DNA from: Arthrobacter sp. U41
GTDB taxonomy: Bacteria > Actinomycetota > Actinomycetes > Actinomycetales > Micrococcaceae
DNA length: 61,249 nucleotides
Assembly (NCBI RefSeq): GCF_001750145.1
Contig: NZ_CP015735.1
Coordinates: forward strand, 1-61,249
Direction: 5' to 3'
The notes under the pieces were generated by a model. That model ran no database searches. It saw only the letters and a list, made by a program, of their open reading frames with translations, and was not told the origin of the DNA. This document shows positions 26,204 to 34,149 of this stretch, piece after piece. The position numbers and the translations under genes are program-made. How positions within the stretch are numbered: position 1 is the stretch's first letter; every line of letters starts with the position of its first letter.

Positions 26204-27184
26204 ATGACGCCCGGGATAGATCGTAAGACTGACCGGATCAATCCGGATTCCATGGCCACTCTGTGGCTGACCGTTTGCCTCGTCGGGTTCCTGGCTGTGG
26301 CCTCGTTCATGGTCTCCTTTACTGGCCTGCATGAGGTCGCGGCGTGGGCCGGATTGCCGGTCTGGCTGCGCTGGGCTGTCCCGGTGTTCATCGACGTCGC
26401 AATCCTTGCCTACACGCTGGCGGTGTTGATCCACCGGCACCGCGGGGAGCGGACGTGGGCGTCCTGGATTTCCTTGGGCGGGTTCACGGTGTTTTCCATG
26501 GTGGCCAATGCGGCCCACGCGTTGTCGATCCCGCACCCGGACTTCGGTCAGCAGATCATTGGTGCGGCGATTGCTTCACTGGCTCCGCTGGCCGTGTTTG
26601 CAGCTACAGAGCAGCTGGGCCGTTTGGTGATCGGCAGGCCGGACGCAGGGGAGCCTGCCGCCAAACTGACCGTAGGGTCTGTCGGCACTGCACCGGATGG
26701 CCCTGGTAGCGGTGGTGAGCCTCTGCCCGAGGCTGAGATAGCCCATGTGCCGGCTACATGGCTTGCCGCCGAAAGCACAGCTGGTGAGGCCGTACGGGCG
26801 TCCCTGCCCGTCACACAGGATGAGCCTGCCGTGCCTGTTCCTGTTGGTGCCGCCACTGCGCCGTCCACGGAATCAGTTCCCGCAGTACCGGCTGAAACCT
26901 CCAGCGATGGGCTGACGTCCCATGTTGCCCCTGTTCCTGCCCTTAATGTTTCACCCCGGCCTTCTCTGAGTGTTGTCGGGCGGAAGCCGAAGGCTATGGA
27001 TCTGGAGCAATGGGTGGGCGCCCAGCTGAGCGCCGGCACCCAGCCGACAGGCAAGGCCGCCGCGAAATTCCTGAACGTCTCTGAACGGACCGGGCGGACC
27101 GGGCGGACCCGCCTGAACGATTTGAAAGCCACCCAGCCTGCCCTGTTTGCCGGTGCAGTGTTGAAGGAAGGTACCAACGCGTGA
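26204..27184 (+). CDS. DUF2637-like membrane protein
   Basis: Residues 20-140 have four membrane helices (LTVCLVGFLAVASFMVSFTG, RWAVPVFIDVAILAYTLAVL, WISLGGFTVFSMVANAAHAL and IIGAAIASLAPLAVFAA), the DUF2637 pattern found in Streptomyces plasmid spread-type proteins. A Pro/Ala/Val-rich linker follows. The C-terminal 70 residues resemble an HTH (PTGKAAAKFLNVSERTGR). It overlaps the next gene by 4 bases. It may aid plasmid spread or recruit DNA to the membrane. Confidence 0.8.
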   Translation: MTPGIDRKTDRINPDSMATLWLTVCLVGFLAVASFMVSFTGLHEVAAWAGLPVWLRWAVPVFIDVAILAYTLAVLIHRHRGERTWASWISLGGFTVFSMVANAAHALSIPHPDFGQQIIGAAIASLAPLAVFAATEQLGRLVIGRPDAGEPAAKLTVGSVGTAPDGPGSGGEPLPEAEIAHVPATWLAAESTAGEAVRASLPVTQDEPAVPVPVGAATAPSTESVPAVPAETSSDGLTSHVAPVPALNVSPRPSLSVVGRKPKAMDLEQWVGAQLSAGTQPTGKAAAKFLNVSERTGRTGRTRLNDLKATQPALFAGAVLKEGTNA

Positions 27185-27549
27185 GCACAAAAGCTATGGC
27201 ATGGGCGTTTGAGAAGGAGGTATCCGCGGAGACGTGGAATGTTCTTCTGAGGCTTGCACATGACGCAGACGATGCCGGCCTTGTCGTCTTCAGCCACGAG
27301 TATCTCTCACATTTGACTGGTGAGCCGCAGGGGAGGGTCCAGGCCGCTCTGGCCGAGCTGATGGTGAAGGGCCTGGTGAAAAGCACGTCCTTGCCGGACA
27401 GCGCCGCCGTGGCGGAGGCCGGACACGACCAGGCATTGTGCCTGCAGCTGGGGAACACCGCCCACGAAAGGGCGGTGCCCCAAGAATTTCTTGATGAGAT
27501 CAACGCAGACCGTGCCCGCAGACGAGCAGAGATCGGAGGCATCCTGTGA
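27181..27549 (+). CDS. small winged-helix protein
   Basis: This 122-residue protein reads as a winged helix (FSHEYLSHLTGEPQGRVQAA, then LAELMVKGLVKS) and is similar in layout to the N-terminal domain of the next protein (KALTWAF, then YEYLAHKT). The start GTG/ATGA-type overlap with both neighbours indicates coupling. The two may be ancient duplicates, with this one lacking the long C-terminal part. The function is probably DNA binding in replication or its control. Confidence 0.7.
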   Translation: MSTKAMAWAFEKEVSAETWNVLLRLAHDADDAGLVVFSHEYLSHLTGEPQGRVQAALAELMVKGLVKSTSLPDSAAVAEAGHDQALCLQLGNTAHERAVPQEFLDEINADRARRRAEIGGIL

Positions 27550-28760
27550 GTTCGAAAGCCCTGACATGGGCATTCAGTAAGGAGCTTCGACAGGGAGCCA
27601 AGTTCGTGTTGGTGACCATGGCTGATGCGGCCGACGACGACGGCTATCTCTTCCCCTCGTACGAGTATCTGGCCCACAAGACGTGCTTGTCTCAACGCTC
27701 CCTGGTGGCCGCTATCAAGGAACTGGTCGAGCTGGGGTTGGTGGTGTGCGAGCGGAACCACCACCAGGACGGCTCGCGGGCGGCGAACCTGTTCTTCCTG
27801 CTTCTGGAGAACAGGAAGCATGCGTCGCCGGTGTGGCGGGGTGCGGTGTCCACAAAGGAACGCAAGGCTCAAGCCGAGCGATTCCGCAAGGAAGCGTTAG
27901 CGAACCTGACCGAGCAAGTTCCGCAAGAAACCAGTAGTGCAGAATCTGCACTTAGGCCCGATGAGGGGCCTGCACGTGAGCCTTCCTTGGAGGAAACCAG
28001 TGGGCAAGTTCCGCAAGAAACCAGTAGTGCAGAATCTGCACTTAGGTCCACGGGGCAGGGCAAAAACTCCGGAAAACCAGTAGTGCAGAATCTGCACTTA
28101 GGCTCCACCAAAGTGCAAAATACGTCGGACCTAAGTGCAAATTGTGTAAACGCCTCCTTTAAGGAACCTCATGATGACTTAAGTCATCATCATCAGTCCG
28201 GGCGCGAAACGGCACCTGCCGCTGAGGTCGTTCCGGTGACGGTGATTGATGATGAGCCTGCGAAGCATCGGGGAGTGGACTTGGCCGGGCTCAAGCACCG
28301 GCTGGAGCCGGTCCTTGGCCCGTGCCGGTCCGAGAAGCTGGTCTGGGTCATCGATGAGGCGCTGTCCAGGGCGACGGCGAAGGTTTCAAATCCGTCGGCG
28401 TTCATCGTCAAGTGCGTTCTCAACGACCCGGACCGGTTCGCACCAGCACCGGCCGGTTCCGGACCAGCGGCGCCCGCTGCCGGCGGCGCAACGGCTGCTG
28501 CCGGGTTCGCCGTGGTGACGCGGTCCAGGGGCTTGCTGGGGCCGGGCGATACCCCGTGTCCGAAGCCGGATCATGGCCAGTACGCGGCGGATCACTGCCC
28601 GGCGTGCCGGACGGAATACCTTGTCGCCGCGACGGTTTTGGAGCCGGCACCGATGAGCGGGGATGAGCTGGCGGCGTGGCGGGCCGAGAGGGCCGCGAAG
28701 CGCAGCGGGCCGCGGGTTCTTGAGCGTCCACGCACGGTCTCCGGCGGTGTTCAGGTCTGA
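27546..28760 (+). CDS. HTH_36 / phage O-like replication protein with internal iterons
   Basis: The 404-residue product has an N-terminal winged-helix domain (KALTWAFSKELRQGAKFVLV ... SYEYLAHKTCLSQRSLVAAI), as in HTH_36 proteins and phage replication O-like proteins. A low-complexity middle follows, where VPQETSSAESALR occurs twice. The conserved C-terminal region has KHRGVDLAGLKHRLEPVLG and a Cys pair CPKPDHGQYAADHCPAC, a possible zinc knuckle. The middle is encoded by DNA carrying three palindromic iterons. It could be an origin-binding initiator or helicase loader, which is inference. Confidence 0.75.
   Translation: MSSKALTWAFSKELRQGAKFVLVTMADAADDDGYLFPSYEYLAHKTCLSQRSLVAAIKELVELGLVVCERNHHQDGSRAANLFFLLLENRKHASPVWRGAVSTKERKAQAERFRKEALANLTEQVPQETSSAESALRPDEGPAREPSLEETSGQVPQETSSAESALRSTGQGKNSGKPVVQNLHLGSTKVQNTSDLSANCVNASFKEPHDDLSHHHQSGRETAPAAEVVPVTVIDDEPAKHRGVDLAGLKHRLEPVLGPCRSEKLVWVIDEALSRATAKVSNPSAFIVKCVLNDPDRFAPAPAGSGPAAPAAGGATAAAGFAVVTRSRGLLGPGDTPCPKPDHGQYAADHCPACRTEYLVAATVLEPAPMSGDELAAWRAERAAKRSGPRVLERPRTVSGGVQV
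27930..28190 (+). repeat. palindromic iterons and AT-rich block inside the gene, candidate origin
   Basis: The motif AACCAGTAGTGCAGAATC plus TGCACTTAGG occurs at 27930-27956, 28020-28046 and 28076-28102; its centre GTGCAGAATCTGCAC is an inverted repeat. The first two copies are in one codon phase and the third is in another, so the DNA and not the protein is conserved. An inverted half-site CCTAAGTGCA follows at 28130-28139, then an AT-richer stretch and a perfect 20-bp palindrome (ATGATGACTT plus its complement, 28171-28190). Confidence 0.8.
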
Positions 28761-29590
28761 TGTCGGCTGGTCAGGGCAGGGGGATCACTGGCATGGAGAC
28801 GCGAATCGCGGAGGCTGTCATGCATCCGAAGACGCGGGGGGCCGTGTGGAATATTCTGGCCGGTTTCGGGTTGGGGCAGGATGTGGACGACGTCGTGGCG
28901 GACACGGCGGAGTCGGCGTTGAAGGCCTCAGGTTCCTTTGATCCGGAGCTGGGGCATGTGCAGGGCTGGGTGCTGACGATCGCCAAGCGCCGGGCCTATG
29001 ACCACGCGAAACGGGCCGGGGCCAAAGGCCGGCTGCAGGGCCGGCTGGAGGGTGAATCCGACGGGCCTGACCCGGCGTTGAATCTCGTGGAGGATGACTT
29101 CGCCCAAGAGGTTGTCGAGCGGTTGGCGGCCAGTGCGGAGTCCCGGCAGATCCTGGCTTTGACGGAGAAGCTGGTGGCTAATCCGGATTCGTTCCGCCGG
29201 GTCGCGGCGTTGTGGATGGTCTATCAGGGCAGCGTGCCGAAAGCCTCTGCGGCGCTGGGCATCTCGCAGGAGGCGCTGCGGGATTCCCGCCGGGAAGTCG
29301 TCCGGTGCGCCCACGTCGTCCGCAAGGCTGTGGCAGCCCGGTCCGCCGGGGACCCCGTGACCGTCGGGACGCTGCTGGGGTGTCTGCCGGTGGAGGGCAA
29401 CGAGGACGGTTCGTGGGCGCGTGCGTTGTCCGTCGCGGTGGTCCGTGCCGGCGGGTTCGGGAAGGTCACTGCCGCATCGATGGCGGAGGTGACCGGGTAC
29501 TCGCTGAACACCTGCCGGCAGTACGTGGTCGAGGCGCACTGGCTCCTGCAGGTCGCCCGGACCGTCCTGGAAGGTGTTGAGACAGCTTGA
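28760..29590 (+). CDS. sigma-70-like regulator with extra HTH
   Basis: The protein of 276 residues resembles ECF sigma factors. Region 2 is around GQDVDDVVADTAESALKASG and VQGWVLTIAKRRAYDHAKRA, and a region 4-like HTH is at PKASAALGISQEALRDSRRE. About 90 further residues hold a second HTH (TAASMAEVTGYSLNTCRQYV). The ATG overlaps the previous stop as TGATG; an alternative ATG at 28793 has AGGGGG upstream. It may direct transcription of the transfer operon it precedes. Confidence 0.75.
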   Translation: MSAGQGRGITGMETRIAEAVMHPKTRGAVWNILAGFGLGQDVDDVVADTAESALKASGSFDPELGHVQGWVLTIAKRRAYDHAKRAGAKGRLQGRLEGESDGPDPALNLVEDDFAQEVVERLAASAESRQILALTEKLVANPDSFRRVAALWMVYQGSVPKASAALGISQEALRDSRREVVRCAHVVRKAVAARSAGDPVTVGTLLGCLPVEGNEDGSWARALSVAVVRAGGFGKVTAASMAEVTGYSLNTCRQYVVEAHWLLQVARTVLEGVETA

Positions 29591-29646
29591 GCGGGTCCGG
29601 AAGCGAACCACCAGTGACAACACCGGCAACAGGCAACGGGGAGAGC

Positions 29647-30018
29647 ATGACTTTCAACATGGACGGCACCGGACGGCAGGAGGACGGATTCAGTCCCGGG
29701 CAGCGTGCGCAGCTGGAGGAGATGATGTCCGCCAAGCGTGCGCAGCTGGAGGACATGATGTCCGCCAAGCAGCCGGGCAAGCGTGAACAGAAGCGTCTGG
29801 CCCGGCGTGCGGCGCGTCAGAGGATCCTCGGGGCCATACAGGACACGGTGGACGCCGCGGCGCCCCAGGACAGTGCCACGGGCTTTGACCGGACAACGGG
29901 CAGGGGCAGAGCGGCGGCGTGGTTTTCACGCAGTGCCCTGACACGGGCCGTGCTGGGTATCGCCGTGATCGCCGTCATTTTGACGTGGTGCGTTGTGGTG
30001 TTGGGCGGCAACCGATGA
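29647..30018 (+). CDS. single-pass membrane protein of the transfer operon
   Basis: From ATG 29647 the 123-residue protein has a tandem duplication AQLEEMMSAKR/AQLEDMMSAKQ, a basic stretch and one C-terminal membrane helix (AVLGIAVIAVILTWCVVVL). Starts at TTG 29587 (overlapping the previous TGA) or GTG 29614 are possible; I prefer the ATG because a purine-rich GGGGAGAG precedes it. The type II tail-in-membrane topology and position suggest a small structural part of the transfer machine. Confidence 0.65.
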   Translation: MTFNMDGTGRQEDGFSPGQRAQLEEMMSAKRAQLEDMMSAKQPGKREQKRLARRAARQRILGAIQDTVDAAAPQDSATGFDRTTGRGRAAAWFSRSALTRAVLGIAVIAVILTWCVVVLGGNR

Positions 30019-31166
30019 AGATGCTTAGCCGGGCCGGGGGCGCGTTCTTCATCACGATCCTGTTCGCGGCGTCGCTGCTGGTCGCTGTCGTCCTCGGCGC
30101 GGTGTCCGGCGCCAGGGCTGGCGCCTCGACGGACCCGTCCTCGTGCGTGGCACCTCTGCCCGGGGCCGGCCTGGCCGCCGGTAAGGTCCCGGCGGAGTAC
30201 GTCGAGGCGATCAGGGAAGCCGCGAAGGCCTCGGGTATCCCGGCGCCGATCCTTGCCGGGCAGCTGCGGCAGGAAAGCAACTTCAACCCCAAGGCCGTCT
30301 CCCATGCCGGGGCCCGCGGCATCGCCCAGTTCATGCCGGGCACATGGACGAGCTACGGGCAGGGAAAAGACCCGTTCGACCCGCAGGCCGGTATCAGCGC
30401 CCAGGGGAAGTTCATGGGGGAGCTGCTGCAGCAGGCGAAGGCCTCGGGGTTCGCCGGGGACCCGGTGGATCTTGCCCTGGCCGGCTACAACGCGGGCTGG
30501 GGCGGGGTGACCGCTGTCGGCGGGATCCCGGACAACGGTGAAACCGCCCAGTACGTGACGCGGATCAGGCAGTTCGCGAACGAGTTCGCGGCCAAGGACG
30601 GCACCGACGCTGTCACTGCCGGCGAGGACAAGGGATCGGGGAAGTGTGATCTTGCCACCGGCACTTCCAGCGGGAATGATGATTACCCCTTCAAGGACCT
30701 GCCGCACTGCGTCCTGAACGCCAATGGCGGCTACGCCGGCTGCCCGGCGGGGTCCCAGTCCGAGTTCAACGCCTTCCACGGTGAGTGTGTGGACTTTGTG
30801 ATGTGGCGGCTGAATCAGCAGTTCGGTGTGGTCAAAGCGCCGTGGAAGATCATGAACGGCAACTTCCGTCCGGACGGGAACGTCCTGGGTGATGCGCGTA
30901 ACTACAGGGCAGCGTGGGAGAACAAGGGCTGGCCGGTGGATAAGACACCCACTGTCGGTGCCGTGGTCTGGTACGGGCCCTCGAACGCGAATGCCTCCTC
31001 CGCAGGCTACGGGCACGTTGCCATTGTGAAGGAAGTCCTCAAGGACGGTTCCTTCATCGAGGAAGGCTATAACTTCGGGTTCCCGCCGGACGATCACAAG
31101 TACTACACGATCAAACGGGCCAACAGTGCACCCGATAATTTCCTGCACCTGCCCAAAGCCGGCTGA
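30015..31166 (+). CDS. transfer peptidoglycan hydrolase: SLT transglycosylase plus CHAP/NlpC-type domain
   Basis: Read from ATG 30015 (overlapping the previous stop) the protein has 383 residues. There is a signal-anchor (FFITILFAASLLVAVVL), then a lytic transglycosylase domain with the catalytic Glu in QLRQESNFNPKAVSHAGARG and the motif IAQFMPGTW. A C-terminal CHAP-like peptidase has the nucleophile Cys in GECVDFVMWRL and the His in GYGHVAIVKEV. This VirB1-like enzyme opens the cell wall for the secretion channel. Confidence 0.92.
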   Translation: MKMLSRAGGAFFITILFAASLLVAVVLGAVSGARAGASTDPSSCVAPLPGAGLAAGKVPAEYVEAIREAAKASGIPAPILAGQLRQESNFNPKAVSHAGARGIAQFMPGTWTSYGQGKDPFDPQAGISAQGKFMGELLQQAKASGFAGDPVDLALAGYNAGWGGVTAVGGIPDNGETAQYVTRIRQFANEFAAKDGTDAVTAGEDKGSGKCDLATGTSSGNDDYPFKDLPHCVLNANGGYAGCPAGSQSEFNAFHGECVDFVMWRLNQQFGVVKAPWKIMNGNFRPDGNVLGDARNYRAAWENKGWPVDKTPTVGAVVWYGPSNANASSAGYGHVAIVKEVLKDGSFIEEGYNFGFPPDDHKYYTIKRANSAPDNFLHLPKAG

Positions 31167-31194
31167 ACCCAAGCCGGATGAACACGGAACGGAC

Positions 31195-31827
31195 ATGACC
31201 ATGATGACGAACGAAACCACAGCCGCCCGGAAGCCCGACCGTTGGGCAATGCCAGCTGCCGTGCTCGGCGCAGCCCTTGCGCTGGTGTTCCTGACCGGCT
31301 GCGGGGGCGGGCCGGTCGTGGACGTCACCTCACCTCCGGAAACTGCCGCGCAGCCCACCGGAACGGTAACGGGGATCACCGGGGAACCGGCGCCGGGCAA
31401 CGGGTCGGCGTCTGCGTCTGTATCGCCGCCGTTTACCGGCAATCCGGCCCCGCCGATGCAGGGGCAGGGTGTCGAGACGGCCCAGCCGGCATGGAACGCT
31501 GATGCCGAACGTGCCGCGCTGGTCGCGGCCGATGATGTGATGCGTGCGTTCACCGCCACCACCCTGACCTCATCCCAGTGGCAGGCACGGATCAAACCGT
31601 TGCTGACCCCCCGGGCACAGCAGGCATGGTCCCGCGCTGATCTGAAGTACTTCACGGCCACCTCGGTTACCGGCCAGCCGCGGCTGGATGAGGACCGGTC
31701 CAACCCGTACTTCGTATGGGCGAGCGTCCCGACAAACGACGGCGACTACCGGGTACACCTGAACCGCCTCGAACCGGGCGCACCGTGGCTGGGAGACATT
31801 ATCAGGCCGCTGCAGCTCAAACGCTGA
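31195..31827 (+). CDS. lipoprotein, probable T4SS component
   Basis: Starting at ATG 31195 (GGAACGG upstream), the 210-residue protein has a signal peptide with lipobox LVFLTGCGG, so the Cys should be lipidated. A Pro/Thr/Ser-rich linker and a compact C-terminal domain follow (ADDVMRAFTATTLTSSQW ... YFVWASVP), resembling the NTF2-like fold of TcpC/VirB8-type proteins. It should sit on the outer face of the membrane as part of the transfer channel. The earlier ATG at 31126 lies inside the upstream gene. Confidence 0.8.
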   Translation: MTMMTNETTAARKPDRWAMPAAVLGAALALVFLTGCGGGPVVDVTSPPETAAQPTGTVTGITGEPAPGNGSASASVSPPFTGNPAPPMQGQGVETAQPAWNADAERAALVAADDVMRAFTATTLTSSQWQARIKPLLTPRAQQAWSRADLKYFTATSVTGQPRLDEDRSNPYFVWASVPTNDGDYRVHLNRLEPGAPWLGDIIRPLQLKR

Positions 31828-31996
31828 GACCCGCTTCACACCCCATCCTCCACGGACGGTCTCTGCACCTGGCGCATTTAGCCGCCGGTGCAGGGGCCGT
31901 CTTCTCTTGTGCTCTGACACACGCCTGCAGGACAGGGCAATGAACCTTCCATAGACATGCCGGCAGCACAACAGTTTGCCGGCGGAAGGGAAACCA

Positions 31997-32662
31997 ATGT
32001 TTGAGAAGATCGCCACCGGCTTCAGCCGGCTTCCGCTGGCACCGGAACCGGTGAACCCGGACCAGGGGCCGGATTATCTGGCGGGGCTCCGGGATTTCGC
32101 GGGACAGTTCCTGACCGGCTGTATCGTGCTGGTCGTCATCTCCGCGATCGTGTCAGTGACCTTGTTCGTGATCGGCAAGATGACAGCGTTATCCAACGCC
32201 CAGTCCAAGTCACTGATGTGGTCCGGCAGGATCTTCCTCGGTGCCGCGATCATCGGATCCGTCGGCGGCCTGATCTTCTGGGGTTCAGGTCTCGGGAAGT
32301 TCAACCTCATGCCCGCCCAGGCGCAACAACCAACCGTCGAGATCACCAAAAAACCCGCCAAATCCACGTGCACGAACACCGTCGAAAAGCTGGGCCCAAT
32401 ATTTCCCAATAATCTCTCCGACGACGACATCAAGCGGTACGCGACGGCGCTCCTGACCGAAGCCGATGCCACGCCGATCATCAACGCCGACAAGAACGGG
32501 GCGGGCCAAATACGGGTCACAGGATTCCGGTGGACGCCCACAGGACCGGACTGCACCTCGAACAATCTCACCCCTGACCCCTGCCAGGACGTCAAGGTCC
32601 TGGGGAGTAGGGATGTTGAAAAAGACTACAAACCGCGCACCACATCCGAGTGCAAGAACTGA
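31997..32662 (+). CDS. two-helix membrane protein of the transfer operon, paralogue A
   Basis: This 221-residue product starts at ATG 31997 with GGAAGGGAAA upstream. Its first 105 residues hold two membrane helices (LTGCIVLVVISAIVSVTLFV and IFLGAAIIGSVGGLIFWGSG). A periplasm-like tail with several cysteines follows (KSTCTNTVEKLG, CTSNNLTPDPC). The helical half is clearly related to the next protein. The pair occupies the place of VirB2/VirB3-like pilin-size subunits; the assignment is by size and position. A 169-base gap before it contains only a weak stem. Confidence 0.75.
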   Translation: MFEKIATGFSRLPLAPEPVNPDQGPDYLAGLRDFAGQFLTGCIVLVVISAIVSVTLFVIGKMTALSNAQSKSLMWSGRIFLGAAIIGSVGGLIFWGSGLGKFNLMPAQAQQPTVEITKKPAKSTCTNTVEKLGPIFPNNLSDDDIKRYATALLTEADATPIINADKNGAGQIRVTGFRWTPTGPDCTSNNLTPDPCQDVKVLGSRDVEKDYKPRTTSECKN

Positions 32663-32680
32663 TTGAAGGGTATGTATCCG

Positions 32681-33037
32681 ATGAGCGTTCTGAAGAGTGT
32701 TTTTACTTCCGTTGCGGCAGAGGGGATTGATCCGAAGGTCACTGCCAATAACACGGCTCCGTGGTTGCCGGTGCTGCGTGATATTGCCGGTGGTGTGATG
32801 GTGACCTGCATCGTTTTGCTGGTGATCGTGCTGATTATCGGTGTCGTTCTGCTGGTGGCGGGAAAGCTGGGTTCGATGTCCGGTGCGCAGTCCACGGGCT
32901 TCATGATCCTGGTTTGGGGTTTGCTGGGCGCCGCGGTGATCGGCTCCGTCAGCGGGCTGGTGTTCTGGGCTACAACGAATTCCCTGGCGCCGGCACCGGT
33001 CGCGGCGGCCGCCGGTGCTTTGCTGGGGCTGGGCTGA
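32681..33037 (+). CDS. two-helix membrane protein of the transfer operon, paralogue B
   Basis: The 118-residue product from ATG 32681 has two membrane helices (GVMVTCIVLLVIVLIIGVVL and GLLGAAVIGSVSGLVFWAT) that align with those of paralogue A, including the shared segments GAAVIGSVSGLVFW and GAAIIGSVGGLIFW. It lacks the cysteine-containing tail. A pilin-like or channel-lining role, as for VirB2, is an inference. A TTG at 32663 next to the upstream stop is an alternative start. Confidence 0.75.
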   Translation: MSVLKSVFTSVAAEGIDPKVTANNTAPWLPVLRDIAGGVMVTCIVLLVIVLIIGVVLLVAGKLGSMSGAQSTGFMILVWGLLGAAVIGSVSGLVFWATTNSLAPAPVAAAAGALLGLG

Positions 33038-33041
33038 TCCG

Positions 33042-34109
33042 GTGAGGTTCGCGGCGCTGGCACCGATGGGGCCGGCAGAGGATATCCAGAAGTTTTTCGA
33101 CGGCGGGATCCAGGGTTTCGCGGCGAGCGTTTTCGATGTGATCAAGGGCGCTTTCAGTTCGACGGACATGAACTCGAACTGGTGGGTCTCTGTGATCGGC
33201 GGGACGGTCAACACCCATGTCGGTGGCCAGGTCACCACGGTGGTGTATCCCGGCATGTTGACGCTTTTGGTGCAGGTCATGGCCCCGGTGATGGTCATTC
33301 TTGTTGCCGCGCAGGTTGTTGTCAGTCTCTTCCGCTCTTCCACTGTCGGCCTGATCCGGGCCGGCGCCACAGCGGTGTTCGCGATCCCGGCGACCTACAT
33401 TCTGGCCGGGATCATGTTCACCCTGATCCAGGTGATGGACAACATCTCCGTGTACATCCTGGCTGCCGGGAACAACGACGGCGAGGACGCGGTCACCACC
33501 ACGGTGCTGGCGTTGTTTGGCCTCTCCTGGGATCCGGCCGCAAAGTCCGTGGTGCTGGATGAGAACTACCAGCAGTGGGCTCTGGCGAAAGACCAGAACA
33601 ACCCGGGAGCGATTCTCGTCCCGGTCATCCTGATCTTCGTGATCTGGATCATTGCGCTTTTGCTGGCGGCGTTCATGGTGTTCCGGATGCTGGGTTTGAT
33701 CGTGCTGGCCTCGTTGCTGCCGATCGCGGCGATGAGCCAGCCGCTGGAAGCAGCGAAGGGCATTTTCAAGGGCTTCGGCACGACGGCTCTGGCGTTGCTG
33801 ATAGCCAAACCATTGTCTGCACTGGTGCTGAAGATGGGGTTCGTGATCTCGGCGACGTCGAACACGACGTTCCAGTTTCTGGCCGGGATCCTGTGCCTGC
33901 TCATGGCCGCTGTCATGCCCGTGCTGACGATGAAGTTCATGGCGTTCCTGACCGGCGGGGCAGGGGACGGGATCATCGGCGGCGGCTCCGGGATCGGGTC
34001 CGCCGCCGGGCGCCGCTTCGAACGCCACGGCGGCAGTGCATTGCGCAGCACACGGCAAATAAGTTCCAGGATCGCGCGGATGCCGGCCCGGATCGGGCGC
34101 GGCAGGTAA
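33042..34109 (+). CDS. VirB6/TrbL-like polytopic membrane protein
   Basis: From GTG 33042, 4 bases after the previous stop, this protein of 355 residues has about six membrane helices (for example LTLLVQVMAPVMVILVAAQV, VFAIPATYILAGIMFTLIQV and IWIIALLLAAFMVFRMLGLI) and a Gly-rich basic C-terminus. Position between the small subunits and the ATPases and the helix count fit VirB6/TrbL, the inner channel of type IV secretion. An ATG at 33066 is an alternative start. Confidence 0.82.
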   Translation: MRFAALAPMGPAEDIQKFFDGGIQGFAASVFDVIKGAFSSTDMNSNWWVSVIGGTVNTHVGGQVTTVVYPGMLTLLVQVMAPVMVILVAAQVVVSLFRSSTVGLIRAGATAVFAIPATYILAGIMFTLIQVMDNISVYILAAGNNDGEDAVTTTVLALFGLSWDPAAKSVVLDENYQQWALAKDQNNPGAILVPVILIFVIWIIALLLAAFMVFRMLGLIVLASLLPIAAMSQPLEAAKGIFKGFGTTALALLIAKPLSALVLKMGFVISATSNTTFQFLAGILCLLMAAVMPVLTMKFMAFLTGGAGDGIIGGGSGIGSAAGRRFERHGGSALRSTRQISSRIARMPARIGRGR

Positions 34110-34149
34110 TGAATACAACCAACGATTTTCGGGGAGAGGTGCTTCGCTG

